A stretch of 51,143 nt of DNA from an uncultured Eubacteriales bacterium (lineage in GTDB: Bacteria; Bacillota; Clostridia; Oscillospirales; Acutalibacteraceae): positions 1 through 51,143 of the forward strand of contig CAQKRU010000006.1 in NCBI GenBank assembly GCA_948823415.1. Reading direction: 5' to 3'. Shown piece after piece: positions 29,675 through 39,359 of this stretch. Both the position numbers and the translations under genes were made by a program. The notes beneath the pieces are model-generated. The model was given only the letters and a program-made list of their open reading frames with translations, was not told the origin of the DNA and did no database searches. Position 1 is the first letter of the stretch. Each line of letters starts with the position of its first letter.

Positions 29675-30814
29675 TTGTGCAAAAAATTATTGAGTGAAAT
29701 AATTTTATTTTGTTTTTTTATATCAGCGTTGTCGCCCTTGTGTGAAGCTACTGCGCAAATGCCGTCGCTTTCGGCCAAGTCTGCGATTGTAATTTGCGCC
29801 GATAACGGCAAGGTGATTTACGGGAAAAACGAAAAAGAGCCGCGCCCAATGGCCAGCACAACCAAAATTATGACTGCGCTTTTGACTTTGGAGGCCGCCG
29901 AGAAGGAAGACACCAACGTCACCATCACCGACAAAATGGTCCCAGTTGACGGCTCCTCCATGTACTTGCAGGCGGGGCAGGTGCTGCCGTTATTGAGTTT
30001 GGCTAAGGGCATGCTTACTGTCTCTGGAAATGATGCTGCGAATTCGGCAGCCATCGCGCTTTGTGGATCTGTGGATGCATTTGTGGCGCTGATGAACAAA
30101 AAAGCCAAGCAAATTGGAATGCTTGACACGATTTTTGAGACCCCATCGGGCCTTGATAAGGGAGATCACCATTCTACTGCCTACGATATGGCTTTGCTGG
30201 GCGCTTATGCGCTTGAAAATCAGGCGTTTTTTGATATTTCATCTAAAAAAAGTGTTGAGGTGACATTTGTAAAGCCTGATGAAATCCGGACGCTTTACAA
30301 CGAAAATAGGATGCTGAAGCGCTACGACGGCTGCATCGGGATAAAGACTGGGTTTACGAGGCTTGCTGGCAGATGTTTGGTTTCGGCGGCAGAAAGGAAC
30401 AATACTCGCCTTGTTGCCGTCACGCTGGACGCCCCAGACGACTGGAACGACCACGAAAAATTATTGGATTATGGATTTTCTCAAATAGAAACAGTTATTT
30501 TTGACAACAAAGATTACGCGATTTTGCCGGTGGTTGGCGGCGACACGAACGAAATTTCTGCATTTGTTAAAGATAAAATTTCTATAAGCCTGCCAAAAAG
30601 TGATAAAGGCAAAATCAAGAAGATTGTCGAAGTTTCGCCGTTTTTGTATGCTCCGCTGAAGCAGGGCCAGGTTGTGGGGAAGGTTAAATATCAGGTTGAC
30701 GGCGAGGTTTTGGCGTCGAACGACCTGATTATCGAGAAGGATGTAAATTTAGTTAGACCCCAAAGAGGCATTTGGCAAAGGCTAAGCGCTGCTGTTATGG
30801 GGCTTTTTAATTAA
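29675..30814 (+). CDS. D-alanyl-D-alanine carboxypeptidase (DacF/DacB type)
   Basis: About 379 residues with a signal peptide (cleavage near CEATA). Serine active-site motifs: STTK (nucleophile Ser and Lys) in MASTTKIMTALL, SGN in VSGNDAANS, and KTG in GIKTGFTRLAG. It trims the terminal D-Ala from peptidoglycan stem peptides; sporulation-linked versions adjust cortex cross-linking. A C-terminal beta-domain (PBP5 type) and an amphipathic end follow. The start TTG 29675 is about ten bases after GGGGA; GTG 29666 is an alternative. Confidence 0.92.
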   Translation: MCKKLLSEIILFCFFISALSPLCEATAQMPSLSAKSAIVICADNGKVIYGKNEKEPRPMASTTKIMTALLTLEAAEKEDTNVTITDKMVPVDGSSMYLQAGQVLPLLSLAKGMLTVSGNDAANSAAIALCGSVDAFVALMNKKAKQIGMLDTIFETPSGLDKGDHHSTAYDMALLGAYALENQAFFDISSKKSVEVTFVKPDEIRTLYNENRMLKRYDGCIGIKTGFTRLAGRCLVSAAERNNTRLVAVTLDAPDDWNDHEKLLDYGFSQIETVIFDNKDYAILPVVGGDTNEISAFVKDKISISLPKSDKGKIKKIVEVSPFLYAPLKQGQVVGKVKYQVDGEVLASNDLIIEKDVNLVRPQRGIWQRLSAAVMGLFN

Positions 30815-30832
30815 TTTGGAGGGCTTAAAGTT

Positions 30833-31552
30833 GTGAAAAAGATAAGGATTCAAAAGATACTTTCGGAAAGTGGCGTGGCGTCGCGGAGAAAGGCCGAAGA
30901 CATGATAAAAAACAAATTGGTTTGCATTAATAAAAAAGTTGCGCAAATAGGCGACAAGGCTGATCCGAACGTGGATAAAATTTTTGTTAACGGCAGATTA
31001 ATCGACTGCAACGTAAAAAAGCACTATATTATGCTGCACAAGCCCCGCGGATACGTCTCTACCACGAAAGATGAGCTTGGCAGAAAATGCGTTATGCACT
31101 TGGTGAGCGACATTCCAGAAAAAATATACCCAGTAGGCCGGCTGGATAAGGACTCTGAGGGCCTTTTGCTCATGACGAACGATGGCGAATTTTTAAACGC
31201 TGTGATTCACCCGGCAAACTCGATAGAAAAAAAGTACAGAGTGACCGTGAAGCCTCAGGTTACGGAAGAGCAGCTAATTACGTTGAGCTCTGGAATGACG
31301 ATAGACGGCTACAAAACGGAGCCTGCAAAAGTCACGGTGCTAAAGTCGGCAGAAGACAGAACTGTTCTAGAAATCATCATAAAAGAAGGGCGCAACCGAC
31401 AAATCCGCAAAATGTGCGAGCAAGCCGGGCTAAACGTTGCACGACTAAAAAGAGTTGCCATAGGTCAACTAAAACTAGGCATGCTAGCGCCCGGCAAATG
31501 GAGAAACCTTTCGATTCAGGAGATAAAACTATTTGCTAAAAAAGAAAAATAA
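30833..31552 (+). CDS. rluB: rRNA pseudouridine synthase, RsuA/RluB family
   Basis: 239 residues. An S4 domain first (RIQKILSESGVASRRKAEDMI), then the catalytic domain with PVGRLDKDSEGLLLMTNDG containing the active Asp, and EGRNRQIRKMCEQAG near the end. It modifies a uridine in 23S rRNA. The start is GTG 30833, with GGAGGG upstream, 18 bp after the carboxypeptidase gene. It converges with the rhamnose operon four bases later; no terminator is visible. Confidence 0.93.
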   Translation: MKKIRIQKILSESGVASRRKAEDMIKNKLVCINKKVAQIGDKADPNVDKIFVNGRLIDCNVKKHYIMLHKPRGYVSTTKDELGRKCVMHLVSDIPEKIYPVGRLDKDSEGLLLMTNDGEFLNAVIHPANSIEKKYRVTVKPQVTEEQLITLSSGMTIDGYKTEPAKVTVLKSAEDRTVLEIIIKEGRNRQIRKMCEQAGLNVARLKRVAIGQLKLGMLAPGKWRNLSIQEIKLFAKKEK

Positions 31553-31556
31553 AAAA

Positions 31557-32255
31557 TTATGATTGTTTTAATAAAGCCGAAATCAAATTTAGCCTAAACT
31601 TAATAATATTGCTGAGTTTAGAAGGTTTAAGCTTTGTTACATTCCCTAAATGGCGCCGATATTTAATCAATGGCTCTTTTATAAAAGCGACAGAATGCCG
31701 CTTTTCTGCCATTAGGCCTATCCATTGATCATGCATTGGAATATTTTGCGGAAATGGCAAGACATTAGTTAGAAAACTGCGCTTTAAAGCCATGCAGCAG
31801 CCAATGTATGAATTGTGCAAAACATTGAATAAAAAACCGCGCCGGCAATGCCTCAGTTTAAAAAAAGAATCAGCCAAAACCTCGTTGCTTTCGTTAACAA
31901 CCACGCAATCATGCAAAATAACGTCGGCGCCAGTGCTTTCAAACGCGCTCAAAACGTGACTCACCTTGTTCTCAAGCCAAATATCATCTTGGTCGCTTAG
32001 AAATATGTAGTCATTTTTGCAGTGGTGAAGGGCGTTCTCAAAATTTTTAACCAACCCCGCGCAAGGCCCAGAAAAAATCTTAATCCGATTATCGCGAACA
32101 GCAAGATCCGAGATGATGCGATAGGTGTTGTCGGCGCTTTTGTCGTAAGAAATCACCAGCTCGTCGCTGCAGCCAAGCTGTTTTAAAATAGACAAAACCT
32201 GCTCCTTAATATATTTCTCGCCGTTGTAGGCGGCCATCGCAACAGAAACACCCAT
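31557..32255 (-). CDS. Glycosyltransferase family 2
   Basis: 232 residues. GT-A fold: VSVAMAAYNGEKYI nucleotide-binding start, SYDKSADNT, and the metal motif SDQDDIW. The acceptor region GCCMALKRSFL and HDQWIG match rhamnosyltransferase-like enzymes. It is the last gene of the operon and, given the dTDP-rhamnose genes around it, is probably a rhamnosyltransferase. Donor and acceptor are inferred. Confidence 0.88.
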   Translation of the reverse strand: MGVSVAMAAYNGEKYIKEQVLSILKQLGCSDELVISYDKSADNTYRIISDLAVRDNRIKIFSGPCAGLVKNFENALHHCKNDYIFLSDQDDIWLENKVSHVLSAFESTGADVILHDCVVVNESNEVLADSFFKLRHCRRGFLFNVLHNSYIGCCMALKRSFLTNVLPFPQNIPMHDQWIGLMAEKRHSVAFIKEPLIKYRRHLGNVTKLKPSKLSNIIKFRLNLISALLKQS

Positions 32256-32276
32256 ATTTTTAGCACCTTTTCAGCT

Positions 32277-32831
32277 TTAATTATTTTGAAAACTTTTTAA
32301 GGACGGCAGCGCACGGTCTTTTTGAGAGAGAAGAATCTCCATATCGCCGGAAATAGGCCAATTTATGTTAATGTCTGGATCGTTATAAATTATGCCGCCC
32401 TCGTTTTGCGGGTCGTAGAAATCGGTGCATTTATAAACGAATTCCGCCTCGTCCGACAAAACTAAAAATCCATGCGCAAACCCAGCCGGAATGTACAGCT
32501 GACGCTTGTTTTCGTCACTTAAAACAGCACCAACCCATTTGCCAAAGGTGGGACTATTTTTACGAAGATCCACTCCCACATCGAAGACTTCGCCTTTTAT
32601 AACTCGAACAAGCTTGCCTTGAGGCCGTTTTGTTTGAAAGTGAAGCCCGCGAAGCACGCCTCGTTTAGATTTAGACTGATTATCCTGAACAAAAACTGCG
32701 TCTATGCCGGCTTTCTTGAACTCGTCATAATGATAAGTCTCAAGAAAATAGCCCCGATCGTCACCAAAAACAGTCGGCTCAACAATAAACATCCCGTCAA
32801 TTTCCGTCTTTATAAAATTAAAATTGCCCAT
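32277..32831 (-). CDS. rfbC: dTDP-4-dehydrorhamnose 3,5-epimerase
   Basis: 184 residues, the usual length. Cupin fold with GVLRGLHFQ (catalytic His), FDVGVDLRK.SPTFGKW and PAGFAHGFLVLSD. Third step of dTDP-L-rhamnose synthesis. AGGAG lies before ATG 32831. It is placed between two glycosyltransferase genes. Confidence 0.96.
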   Translation of the reverse strand: MGNFNFIKTEIDGMFIVEPTVFGDDRGYFLETYHYDEFKKAGIDAVFVQDNQSKSKRGVLRGLHFQTKRPQGKLVRVIKGEVFDVGVDLRKNSPTFGKWVGAVLSDENKRQLYIPAGFAHGFLVLSDEAEFVYKCTDFYDPQNEGGIIYNDPDININWPISGDMEILLSQKDRALPSLKSFQNN

Positions 32832-32844
32832 GCTGCAAGCTCCT

Positions 32845-33843
32845 TTACTTTTTTAATACACAAAAAATGTCCGCAAGCCGCCCCTTAAAGGTAACCGACT
32901 TCGAATAATTGCCGGCACACCTATAAAGTTCCAACAATTTGCGAAACTTTTTTTCTTCCAAAGCATTTAAACGCGTCTTGGCAAAACTCACACTATTAGT
33001 CAAAACCTTCAATTTATCGGGCGGCAACAGGTTTTGATAAACCTCCATTGCGCTCAAATAGGAGTAAACCTTTTTCGCGTTGTCTACCCGAGTACAACAA
33101 GAAAGCGCAGCCTTGCCCTTGCTATAGAGCGACTTTTTGGAAAACGCGGGAAGGCCGATGGCGTTGCCAGGGTGAATGCGATAATTTGTAAGCGGTGTAT
33201 TAAAAAAATAAAGGCCATCTAAAAACGCGGCAATCAGGGCGATTTCCCAGTCGTGCACACAGATATTTTTCGTCTTTTCAATGTAAATATCTCGAACCTC
33301 GCGCGTAAACGCCAAGGTGCATCCGGGAGAAATATTGTAATTGCATATGGTAGAAAGCTCGATTTTAACGGTGTCAAAGGGCTCAATGCGAAATTTAATC
33401 AAGTTATTGTTAGAATGCATAAGGCTGCTTCGAGGCTTAATAAACGTGTCGTTCTCGTCAATAACCTTAAAGCCAGAGTACATCGCCTTTATGTGCTCGT
33501 TGGACTCAAAGCGGCTAAGCATAGAGTCAACCTTCGTCTTGTACCAGATGTCATCTTGGTCGCACAAAAAGATAACGTCGCCGCTAGCTTTTTCTATAGC
33601 TCTCTTGAAATTTCGCAAAAAACCTAGATTCTTCTCATTAACAAAAAAGTGCCAGCTAGCAGAAAGCCGATTTCGCTCAATAAAATTCTTGACAATATCG
33701 GCAGTGCTGTCGGTAGAAGCGTCATCCACAATGATAACTTCGTCGATTTTTCGGCGCTGCAAAAGGAGAGATTTAAGCTGTTTTTCGACATATTTTTCGC
33801 CATTGAAGGTAGCAAGAGCAACAGAAACTTTAGTCATAATCAT
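32845..33843 (-). CDS. Glycosyltransferase family 2
   Basis: 332 residues. VSVALATFNGEKYVEKQL, VDDASTDST and the metal motif CDQDDIW. It shares the first 110 residues' pattern with the 31557 gene, so the two are paralogues, but has a longer C-terminus. Probably a rhamnosyl- or related hexosyltransferase for a surface polysaccharide. Its start overlaps the rfbB stop by four bases (ATGA). Confidence 0.88.
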   Translation of the reverse strand: MIMTKVSVALATFNGEKYVEKQLKSLLLQRRKIDEVIIVDDASTDSTADIVKNFIERNRLSASWHFFVNEKNLGFLRNFKRAIEKASGDVIFLCDQDDIWYKTKVDSMLSRFESNEHIKAMYSGFKVIDENDTFIKPRSSLMHSNNNLIKFRIEPFDTVKIELSTICNYNISPGCTLAFTREVRDIYIEKTKNICVHDWEIALIAAFLDGLYFFNTPLTNYRIHPGNAIGLPAFSKKSLYSKGKAALSCCTRVDNAKKVYSYLSAMEVYQNLLPPDKLKVLTNSVSFAKTRLNALEEKKFRKLLELYRCAGNYSKSVTFKGRLADIFCVLKK

Positions 33844-34898
33844 CGATCTCCGTACATTTTTTGGTAATACTCTTTATACTGGCCATTTGTGATATTTTTC
33901 ACCCAGCCCTCGTTTTCAAGGTACCATTTAATCGTCTTTTTAATGCCCACGTCAAACGTCGTTTCGGGCGTCCAGCCAAGGTCTTTGCGGATTTTATCCG
34001 GCGCAATGCCATACCGCCGGTCGTGCCCCTTGCGGTCCTTAACGTACGTAATTAAAGTCTCGTCCACCAAAGAGCCCGTGAGCTCCTTAATGTAAGCCAG
34101 AATCGTCTTCACAATATCAATATTCGTACGCTCGTTGTGCCCGCCAATATTATAAACCTCGCCAATCTTGCCATCGCGAATGACCATATCCACGGCCTTG
34201 CAGTGATCCTCAACATACAGCCAATCGCGAATATTCAAGCCGTCGCCATAGACCGGCAGACTTTTTTGATTAAGCGCATTGTTTATCATGAGCGGAATGA
34301 GCTTCTCCGGAAACTGATAAGGCCCGTAGTTGTTGGAGCAGCGGGTGATGTTAACCGGGAACTTGTAAGTGTCAAAATAGGCCAAAACGAGCATATCGGC
34401 GCCCGCCTTGCTAGCAGAATACGGACTGTGCGGACAAAGTGGCGTTGTCTCCATAAAATAGCCCGTTTGCCCCAAAGAGCCATAAACTTCATCGGTAGAA
34501 ATCTGCAAAAACTTACACCCTGCGCGGTATTCATCCTCACCAATAGTCCAAAAATCTTTAGCAACATTCAAAAGATTAACCGTGCCCGCAACGTTAGTCT
34601 TTACAAAAACCTCAGGCTCCCGAATGCTCCGATCCACGTGGCTTTCGGCCGCAAAGTTCACAACATAATCGATCTCGTTCTTGCTAAATATCTCTTTAAC
34701 GGCGGCCAAATCGCAAATATCGGCATGGACAAATTCGTAATTTTCATTATTTTCGCAGCCCTTTAAATTCTCAAGATTCCCGGCATAGGTGAGCTTATCC
34801 ACGTTTATAATCCGAATATCCTGATGTTTTTTTAGCATGTAGTGAATAAAATTTGAGCCGATAAAGCCCGCACCACCGGTCACCAAATAAGTTTTCAT
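33840..34898 (-). CDS. rfbB: dTDP-glucose 4,6-dehydratase
   Basis: 352 residues. Rossmann NAD-binding TGGAGFIGSNF, STDEVYGSLG with the catalytic Asp-Glu pair, and YSASKAGAD (Tyr and Lys of the YxxxK motif). It converts dTDP-glucose to the 4-keto-6-deoxy sugar. The start overlaps the rfbD stop (ATGA at 34895-34898). Confidence 0.97.
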   Translation of the reverse strand: MKTYLVTGGAGFIGSNFIHYMLKKHQDIRIINVDKLTYAGNLENLKGCENNENYEFVHADICDLAAVKEIFSKNEIDYVVNFAAESHVDRSIREPEVFVKTNVAGTVNLLNVAKDFWTIGEDEYRAGCKFLQISTDEVYGSLGQTGYFMETTPLCPHSPYSASKAGADMLVLAYFDTYKFPVNITRCSNNYGPYQFPEKLIPLMINNALNQKSLPVYGDGLNIRDWLYVEDHCKAVDMVIRDGKIGEVYNIGGHNERTNIDIVKTILAYIKELTGSLVDETLITYVKDRKGHDRRYGIAPDKIRKDLGWTPETTFDVGIKKTIKWYLENEGWVKNITNGQYKEYYQKMYGDR

Positions 34899-35788
34899 AA
34901 ATCATTCTCCTTTTTAAGCTTGTTTATGTACGTCAAAAGGGCATCCTGCCAAGGGCGCATCTCGTCGCCGACCGTGCAGCGCAGCATCAAATTATCGAGC
35001 GCAGAAAATTCCGGACGCTTAGCCACTTTAGGGAATTCACTAGTCCCACAAGGCAGCACTTCGCAACTGAGCCCAGCGTACTTAACAATTAGCGAGGCAA
35101 AGTCAAACCAAGAGGCCTCTCCAGTGCCGGTACAATGGTAAATTCCGTAATTCTCGGTAATTGCCATCTTCAAAATATGATGCGCCAAATCGTTCGCGTT
35201 AGTCGGGTTGCCGACTTGATCGTTAACCACCTTTATCTGATCCCGTTCTTTGGCCAGCTTCAGGATAGTCCGAACAAAATTGTGACCAACATAGCCATAA
35301 AGCCAGGCGGTGCGGACGATAAAATAGCGGCAAGTCTGCTCGCGTACATATTGTTCGCCCAAAAGCTTAGATTTTCCGTAAATGCTGCTAGGCGCACAGA
35401 CGTCCCATTCGCGGTACGGCGCGGGACTTTTGCTGTCAAAAACGTAGTCAGTAGAGACATTAACCAGCTTTGCGCCGATTTTTTCGCAAGCCCGCGCGAT
35501 GTTCAAAGGGCCAATCGCGTTAACCCGCATCGCAAGCTCAAGATTAGTCTCGCAGCCGTCAACATTAGTCATCGCGGCGCAATTTATAACAACATCCGGC
35601 AAAAAATTTTCCAAAAAAGAATTTACCTTCAAAGCATCAGTAATATCAAGCGTATCGGCATCCGCGGCAACAACCTCGCAACCATCATACAGCGGGCTAA
35701 TTGCCCCAATCTCACTCTTTTCGCTCTTCAAAATAGCCGTCAATTCGCTGCCCAGCTGCCCCCTAGAGCCCGTTATAAGTATCTTCAA
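34895..35788 (-). CDS. rfbD: dTDP-4-dehydrorhamnose reductase
   Basis: 297 residues. NADPH-binding GSRGQLGSEL, VSTDYVFDS and YGKSKLLGEQYV (Tyr and Lys). Last step of dTDP-L-rhamnose synthesis. Overlaps rfbB by four bases. Confidence 0.96.
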   Translation of the reverse strand: MKILITGSRGQLGSELTAILKSEKSEIGAISPLYDGCEVVAADADTLDITDALKVNSFLENFLPDVVINCAAMTNVDGCETNLELAMRVNAIGPLNIARACEKIGAKLVNVSTDYVFDSKSPAPYREWDVCAPSSIYGKSKLLGEQYVREQTCRYFIVRTAWLYGYVGHNFVRTILKLAKERDQIKVVNDQVGNPTNANDLAHHILKMAITENYGIYHCTGTGEASWFDFASLIVKYAGLSCEVLPCGTSEFPKVAKRPEFSALDNLMLRCTVGDEMRPWQDALLTYINKLKKENDL

Positions 35789-35821
35789 AAAAAGAACCTC
35801 CCGTTAATTAAAGCGTTTGCG

Positions 35822-36697
35822 TCAAACAATAGCCTCCGTGGCCACTTTATAGAGATATTGGCCGTATTCCGTCTTTTTTAGCCGGTCGGCCAGATCCAAA
35901 AGATGCTCTCTGTCGATAAAACCGTTGCGGTAGGCGATCTCCTCAATGCAGGCGATATACAGCCCCTGCCGAGTCTGCACCGCTTCTACAAAGTTAGCCG
36001 CCGCCAGCATAGAACGATGAGTCCCGCTGTCTAGCCAAGCCATGCCACGCCCAAAAAGCTCAACCTTCAGGCTCTTTTGCTTTAAATATTCATTGTTCAC
36101 CGAAGTAATCTCGAGCTCGCCCCTGGCCGAGGGCTTAACGTTCTTGGCGATCTCGACGACATTGTTGTCGTAAAAATAAAGCCCCGGAATGGCGTAGTTT
36201 GACTTCGGTTTAGCCGGTTTTTCCTCAATAGAAAGCACATTCCCGGCGCTGTCAAACTCCACAACGCCGAAATCACTAGGATTACTCACATGATATCCAA
36301 AAATAGTTGCGCCACTTTCGCGAAGCGCAGCCCTTTTTAAGCGATCACTAAAATTATATCCATAAAAAATATTGTCGCCCAAAATAAGGCAAACGTTGTC
36401 GTTGCCGATAAAACTCTCGCCCAAAATAAAAGCGTCCGCAAGCCCACGGGGCTCAGTCTGCACGACATATTCAAAACGCACACCAAGCGAAGATCCGTCG
36501 CCAAGCAGCTCCTTATATAGTGGTAAATCGCGCGGGGTAGAGATTATCAAAATCTCGCGGATGCTAGAGAGCAGTAAAATCGACAAAGGATAATAAATCA
36601 TAGGCTTGTCGTAAACGGTCAAAAGCTGCTTCGAAACAGCCAAAGTGGACGGATACAGCCTGGTGCCAGAGCCACCGGCCAAAATGATCCCCTTCAT
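35822..36697 (-). CDS. rfbA: Glucose-1-phosphate thymidylyltransferase
   Basis: About 291 residues. LAGGSGTRLYPSTLAVSKQLL is the nucleotidyltransferase signature, with the metal Asp in LILGDNIFYG. It makes dTDP-glucose, the entry step. The start is ATG 36697, whose ATGA overlaps the upstream glycosyltransferase stop, with AAGGAGG upstream. ATG 36727 lies inside that upstream gene. Confidence 0.96.
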   Translation of the reverse strand: MKGIILAGGSGTRLYPSTLAVSKQLLTVYDKPMIYYPLSILLLSSIREILIISTPRDLPLYKELLGDGSSLGVRFEYVVQTEPRGLADAFILGESFIGNDNVCLILGDNIFYGYNFSDRLKRAALRESGATIFGYHVSNPSDFGVVEFDSAGNVLSIEEKPAKPKSNYAIPGLYFYDNNVVEIAKNVKPSARGELEITSVNNEYLKQKSLKVELFGRGMAWLDSGTHRSMLAAANFVEAVQTRQGLYIACIEEIAYRNGFIDREHLLDLADRLKKTEYGQYLYKVATEAIV

Positions 36698-37476
36698 ATA
36701 CGTCTGGCGCCTCCTTTGTTGTGCCATTTTTTAAAATATTTTACCATAGAATCAACGTGAATGCACAAATATTTAAAGCGTTTAGCGCTGGCGCGCTCCC
36801 AAGCGTGAGTGGCGCAAAAATCGGGGTTCAACACCGTTTTGCCATAACATTGCGCTCGCCGAGTTAAGTCAGCATCTTCAAAATACATAATAAAGCGCTC
36901 GTCAAAGCCGCGCAGCTTTTTAAAAATCTCCGTCCGAATCATAATAAAGCAACCGCTGCAAAAGTCGATTTCTACAGGCTTATCAAAACTTTTACCGCTG
37001 CAGGTGTACTCACCTCGCCACTTTTTGAAAATTCCTCCAAAGCGTTCAAGCCGGCCGCTAATAAGATATTTCAGCTTGGGGGTACACCGAGGCAATGTCT
37101 GCACAGAGCCATCCGTATTTAATATTTGTGGAACAACCATGGCAACGTCCGGATTATCCTCTAAAAAACTTGACAGGCCATCAAAAATATTAGTATCAAA
37201 GGTAATGTCCGGATTCAAAATGACGTGAAAGTCAGAATCTACACGGCTCAAAACCCGATTATGCCCAAAGCCAAAGCCCTTATTTTGCGGCAGAGGAATC
37301 AACGTAACTTGCGGAAAATGCCGGCGGACTAGCTCAACAGTTCTATCAGATGAGTTGCTATCAACAACAAAAGTTTCGAAAATAAAATTCTTGGAATGGC
37401 GGTAAATGCAGCTTAGCACCGATAAAATATTGTTTTCGTTGTTATGAGTCACAATGCAAATGGAAATTTTTTTCAT
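36694..37476 (-). CDS. Glycosyltransferase family 2 (rhamnosyltransferase-like)
   Basis: 260 residues. ISICIVTHNNENNI, VDSNSSDRTVEL, LNPDITFD (metal-binding) and GCFIMIRTEIFKKLRGFDE with FMYFEDADL. The pattern resembles the WbbL-like branch that adds rhamnose to lipid-linked N-acetylglucosamine, but that is inference. First gene of the operon; its promoter is upstream at 37514-37542. Confidence 0.88.
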   Translation of the reverse strand: MKKISICIVTHNNENNILSVLSCIYRHSKNFIFETFVVDSNSSDRTVELVRRHFPQVTLIPLPQNKGFGFGHNRVLSRVDSDFHVILNPDITFDTNIFDGLSSFLEDNPDVAMVVPQILNTDGSVQTLPRCTPKLKYLISGRLERFGGIFKKWRGEYTCSGKSFDKPVEIDFCSGCFIMIRTEIFKKLRGFDERFIMYFEDADLTRRAQCYGKTVLNPDFCATHAWERASAKRFKYLCIHVDSMVKYFKKWHNKGGARRI

Positions 37477-37513
37477 TTTTAACTCTTTTCGTCACATATT
37501 TTACACAAAAGAA

Positions 37514-37542
37514 ATTTTAGCTCAACTTTGATAGTGTGTCAA
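37514..37542 (-). promoter_or_regulatory. Sigma-A promoter of the rhamnose operon (minus strand)
   Basis: On the minus strand TTGACA (37542-37537), a 17-nt spacer and TAAAAT (37519-37514). It drives the seven genes down to 31557. Confidence 0.88.
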
Positions 37543-37564
37543 GTTTTTAATAATCGTAACATTG

Positions 37565-37593
37565 TTGCAACAAATTTGAGGATGTGATAAAAT
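37565..37593 (+). promoter_or_regulatory. Sigma-A promoter of proS
   Basis: TTGCAA (37565-37570), 17 nt, TAAAAT (37588-37593) with an extended -10 TG. Divergent from the rhamnose-operon promoter. Confidence 0.75.
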
Positions 37594-37631
37594 AAAATTC
37601 ATCAAAAAGCAAGAGGGAGTAAGGGTTTATT

Positions 37632-39335
37632 ATGTTGATGAGCAACTTGTTTGGTGAGCGCTTAAGGGCAAAGCCGGCCGAGGCTACGCTGATTAGCCAT
37701 GTTTATTTGTTGCGAGGTGGCTATATACGGCCGGTCGGAAGTGGTATATATTCTTTGCTGACGCCTTGTGTGAGGATCCAGCAAAAGATAGAGAAGATAA
37801 TCCGCGAAGAAATGGACAAAATAGGTGGACAAGAGGTGCTACTGCCAGTGGTGGTGCCGGCGGAGCTGTGGAAGGAGTCTGGCCGGTTTTCTAGCGTTGG
37901 CAGTGAGCTTTTACGGCTAACGGACCGGGCAAATAGAGACATGGTGCTCTCGATGACTCACGAGGAGGCCGCCGTGCATTTGGCCAAAACCGAGGCGAAG
38001 TCGTACCTTGACTACCCCTTTATGATATACCAGATTCAGACGAAGTTTCGCGACGAACCCAGGGCTCGCGGGGGATTGATCCGGGTTCGCGAGTTCACGA
38101 TGAAGGATGCTTACTCGTTTCACACTTCTGCTGAAGACCTGGACGAGTACTACGATAAAGTCCACAAGACTTATGAGCGAATCTTTGAGCGAGTGGGCCT
38201 GGACGTTGTTTCGATATATTCTGACACCGGCATGATGGGTGGCACGGGCGCGCACGAATTTATGTTGCTTTCTGAGGCGGGGGAAGACTCGATAATTATC
38301 TGTGAAAAATGCGGATACAAAGCGAATATGGAGGTTGCGACTTGCCAGCAAGAAGATCATAACGCCGATGCTGCCGAAGAATCTAATGAACTTGTACATA
38401 CACCGGGCGTTAAGTCGATTGAAGACTTGGCAAAATTTTTGAATATAGACGAAAGCCGCACAGTTAAGGCGGTTGCATATTATGCGGACGATTTGAAGTC
38501 ACCTGTGATCGTGTTTATTCGCGGAGACTTGCAGGTTAACGAAGCCAAACTGCGAAATTTAATCAAGTCCGAAGTAAATGAGCTTAGTGATTTGCAGAAA
38601 TACGGCTTGGTGGCGGGTTTTATCGGGCCAAGCGGCGGAATTTTGGATAATTTTAAAGTTGTGATTGATAGCTCTTTGAAAAATCGGGTGAACATGGTGG
38701 TTGGCGCCAACAAGCCGGATTACCACGTTAAGGGCTTTAGCTTTTTTAGGGATTTAAGCAAAGATATAGAGTTTAACGACGTTGCTAAGGTTACGGAAGG
38801 CCAGTTTTGCCCAGCTTGTGGGGCTCCGTTGAGGGTTACCCGCGGCATAGAAATGGGGAACATCTTTAAGCTTGGCTCAAAGTACACGAAGAGCATGGCT
38901 ATGCGGTACACGGACAAAGACGGGGCTCAAAAGACGCCTATTATGGGCTGCTATGGGATTGGGGTTGGCCGGCTTATTGCTGGGATTATTGAGGCTTCGC
39001 ATGATGACTTTGGCCCGATTTGGCCCAAAAGCGTTGCTCCGTGGCAAGTTTATATCTGTGCGCTTAACCTGAGTGAGGACAGCATTTGGGAGAAGGCCCA
39101 GGGGCTATACGGCAGCTTAAGTGGCAAGTTTGAGGTTTTGCTTGATGATAGAAAAATATCGGCTGGGGCGCAGTTTGCGGATGCTGATTTGTTGGGGATC
39201 CCGCTGCGGATTATTGTTAGCAAGCGCAACTTAGAAAACGGCCAGGTGGAGGTTGTGATGAGAAATGGCAGAGAGTCTAAGTACATAGATTATGGAGAAG
39301 TATTCGCGTTTGTGGAAGATTTTTATAAAAATTAA
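37632..39335 (+). CDS. proS: Prolyl-tRNA synthetase
   Basis: 567 residues, the bacterial type. Class II motifs: PVGSGIYSLLTP near the start, RDEPRARGGLIRVREFTMKD (motif 2), and a C-terminal GCYGIGVGRLIA (motif 3). An editing insertion of the YbaK type lies in the middle (about residues 245-395). The anticodon-binding domain closes the protein. GAGGGAG is upstream of ATG 37632. No T-box leader fits in the 155-bp upstream region. Confidence 0.97.
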   Translation: MLMSNLFGERLRAKPAEATLISHVYLLRGGYIRPVGSGIYSLLTPCVRIQQKIEKIIREEMDKIGGQEVLLPVVVPAELWKESGRFSSVGSELLRLTDRANRDMVLSMTHEEAAVHLAKTEAKSYLDYPFMIYQIQTKFRDEPRARGGLIRVREFTMKDAYSFHTSAEDLDEYYDKVHKTYERIFERVGLDVVSIYSDTGMMGGTGAHEFMLLSEAGEDSIIICEKCGYKANMEVATCQQEDHNADAAEESNELVHTPGVKSIEDLAKFLNIDESRTVKAVAYYADDLKSPVIVFIRGDLQVNEAKLRNLIKSEVNELSDLQKYGLVAGFIGPSGGILDNFKVVIDSSLKNRVNMVVGANKPDYHVKGFSFFRDLSKDIEFNDVAKVTEGQFCPACGAPLRVTRGIEMGNIFKLGSKYTKSMAMRYTDKDGAQKTPIMGCYGIGVGRLIAGIIEASHDDFGPIWPKSVAPWQVYICALNLSEDSIWEKAQGLYGSLSGKFEVLLDDRKISAGAQFADADLLGIPLRIIVSKRNLENGQVEVVMRNGRESKYIDYGEVFAFVEDFYKN

Positions 39336-39359
39336 ATTTTGCTTTGGAGGATGTTAAAT

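Noticed and set aside
34137..34766. 209-codon plus-strand frame inside rfbB
   Set aside because: Antisense of rfbB, whose catalytic motifs are intact.
37477..37631. T-box riboswitch before proS
   Set aside because: Only 155 bp with two divergent promoters; no T-box sequence or terminator stem is visible.
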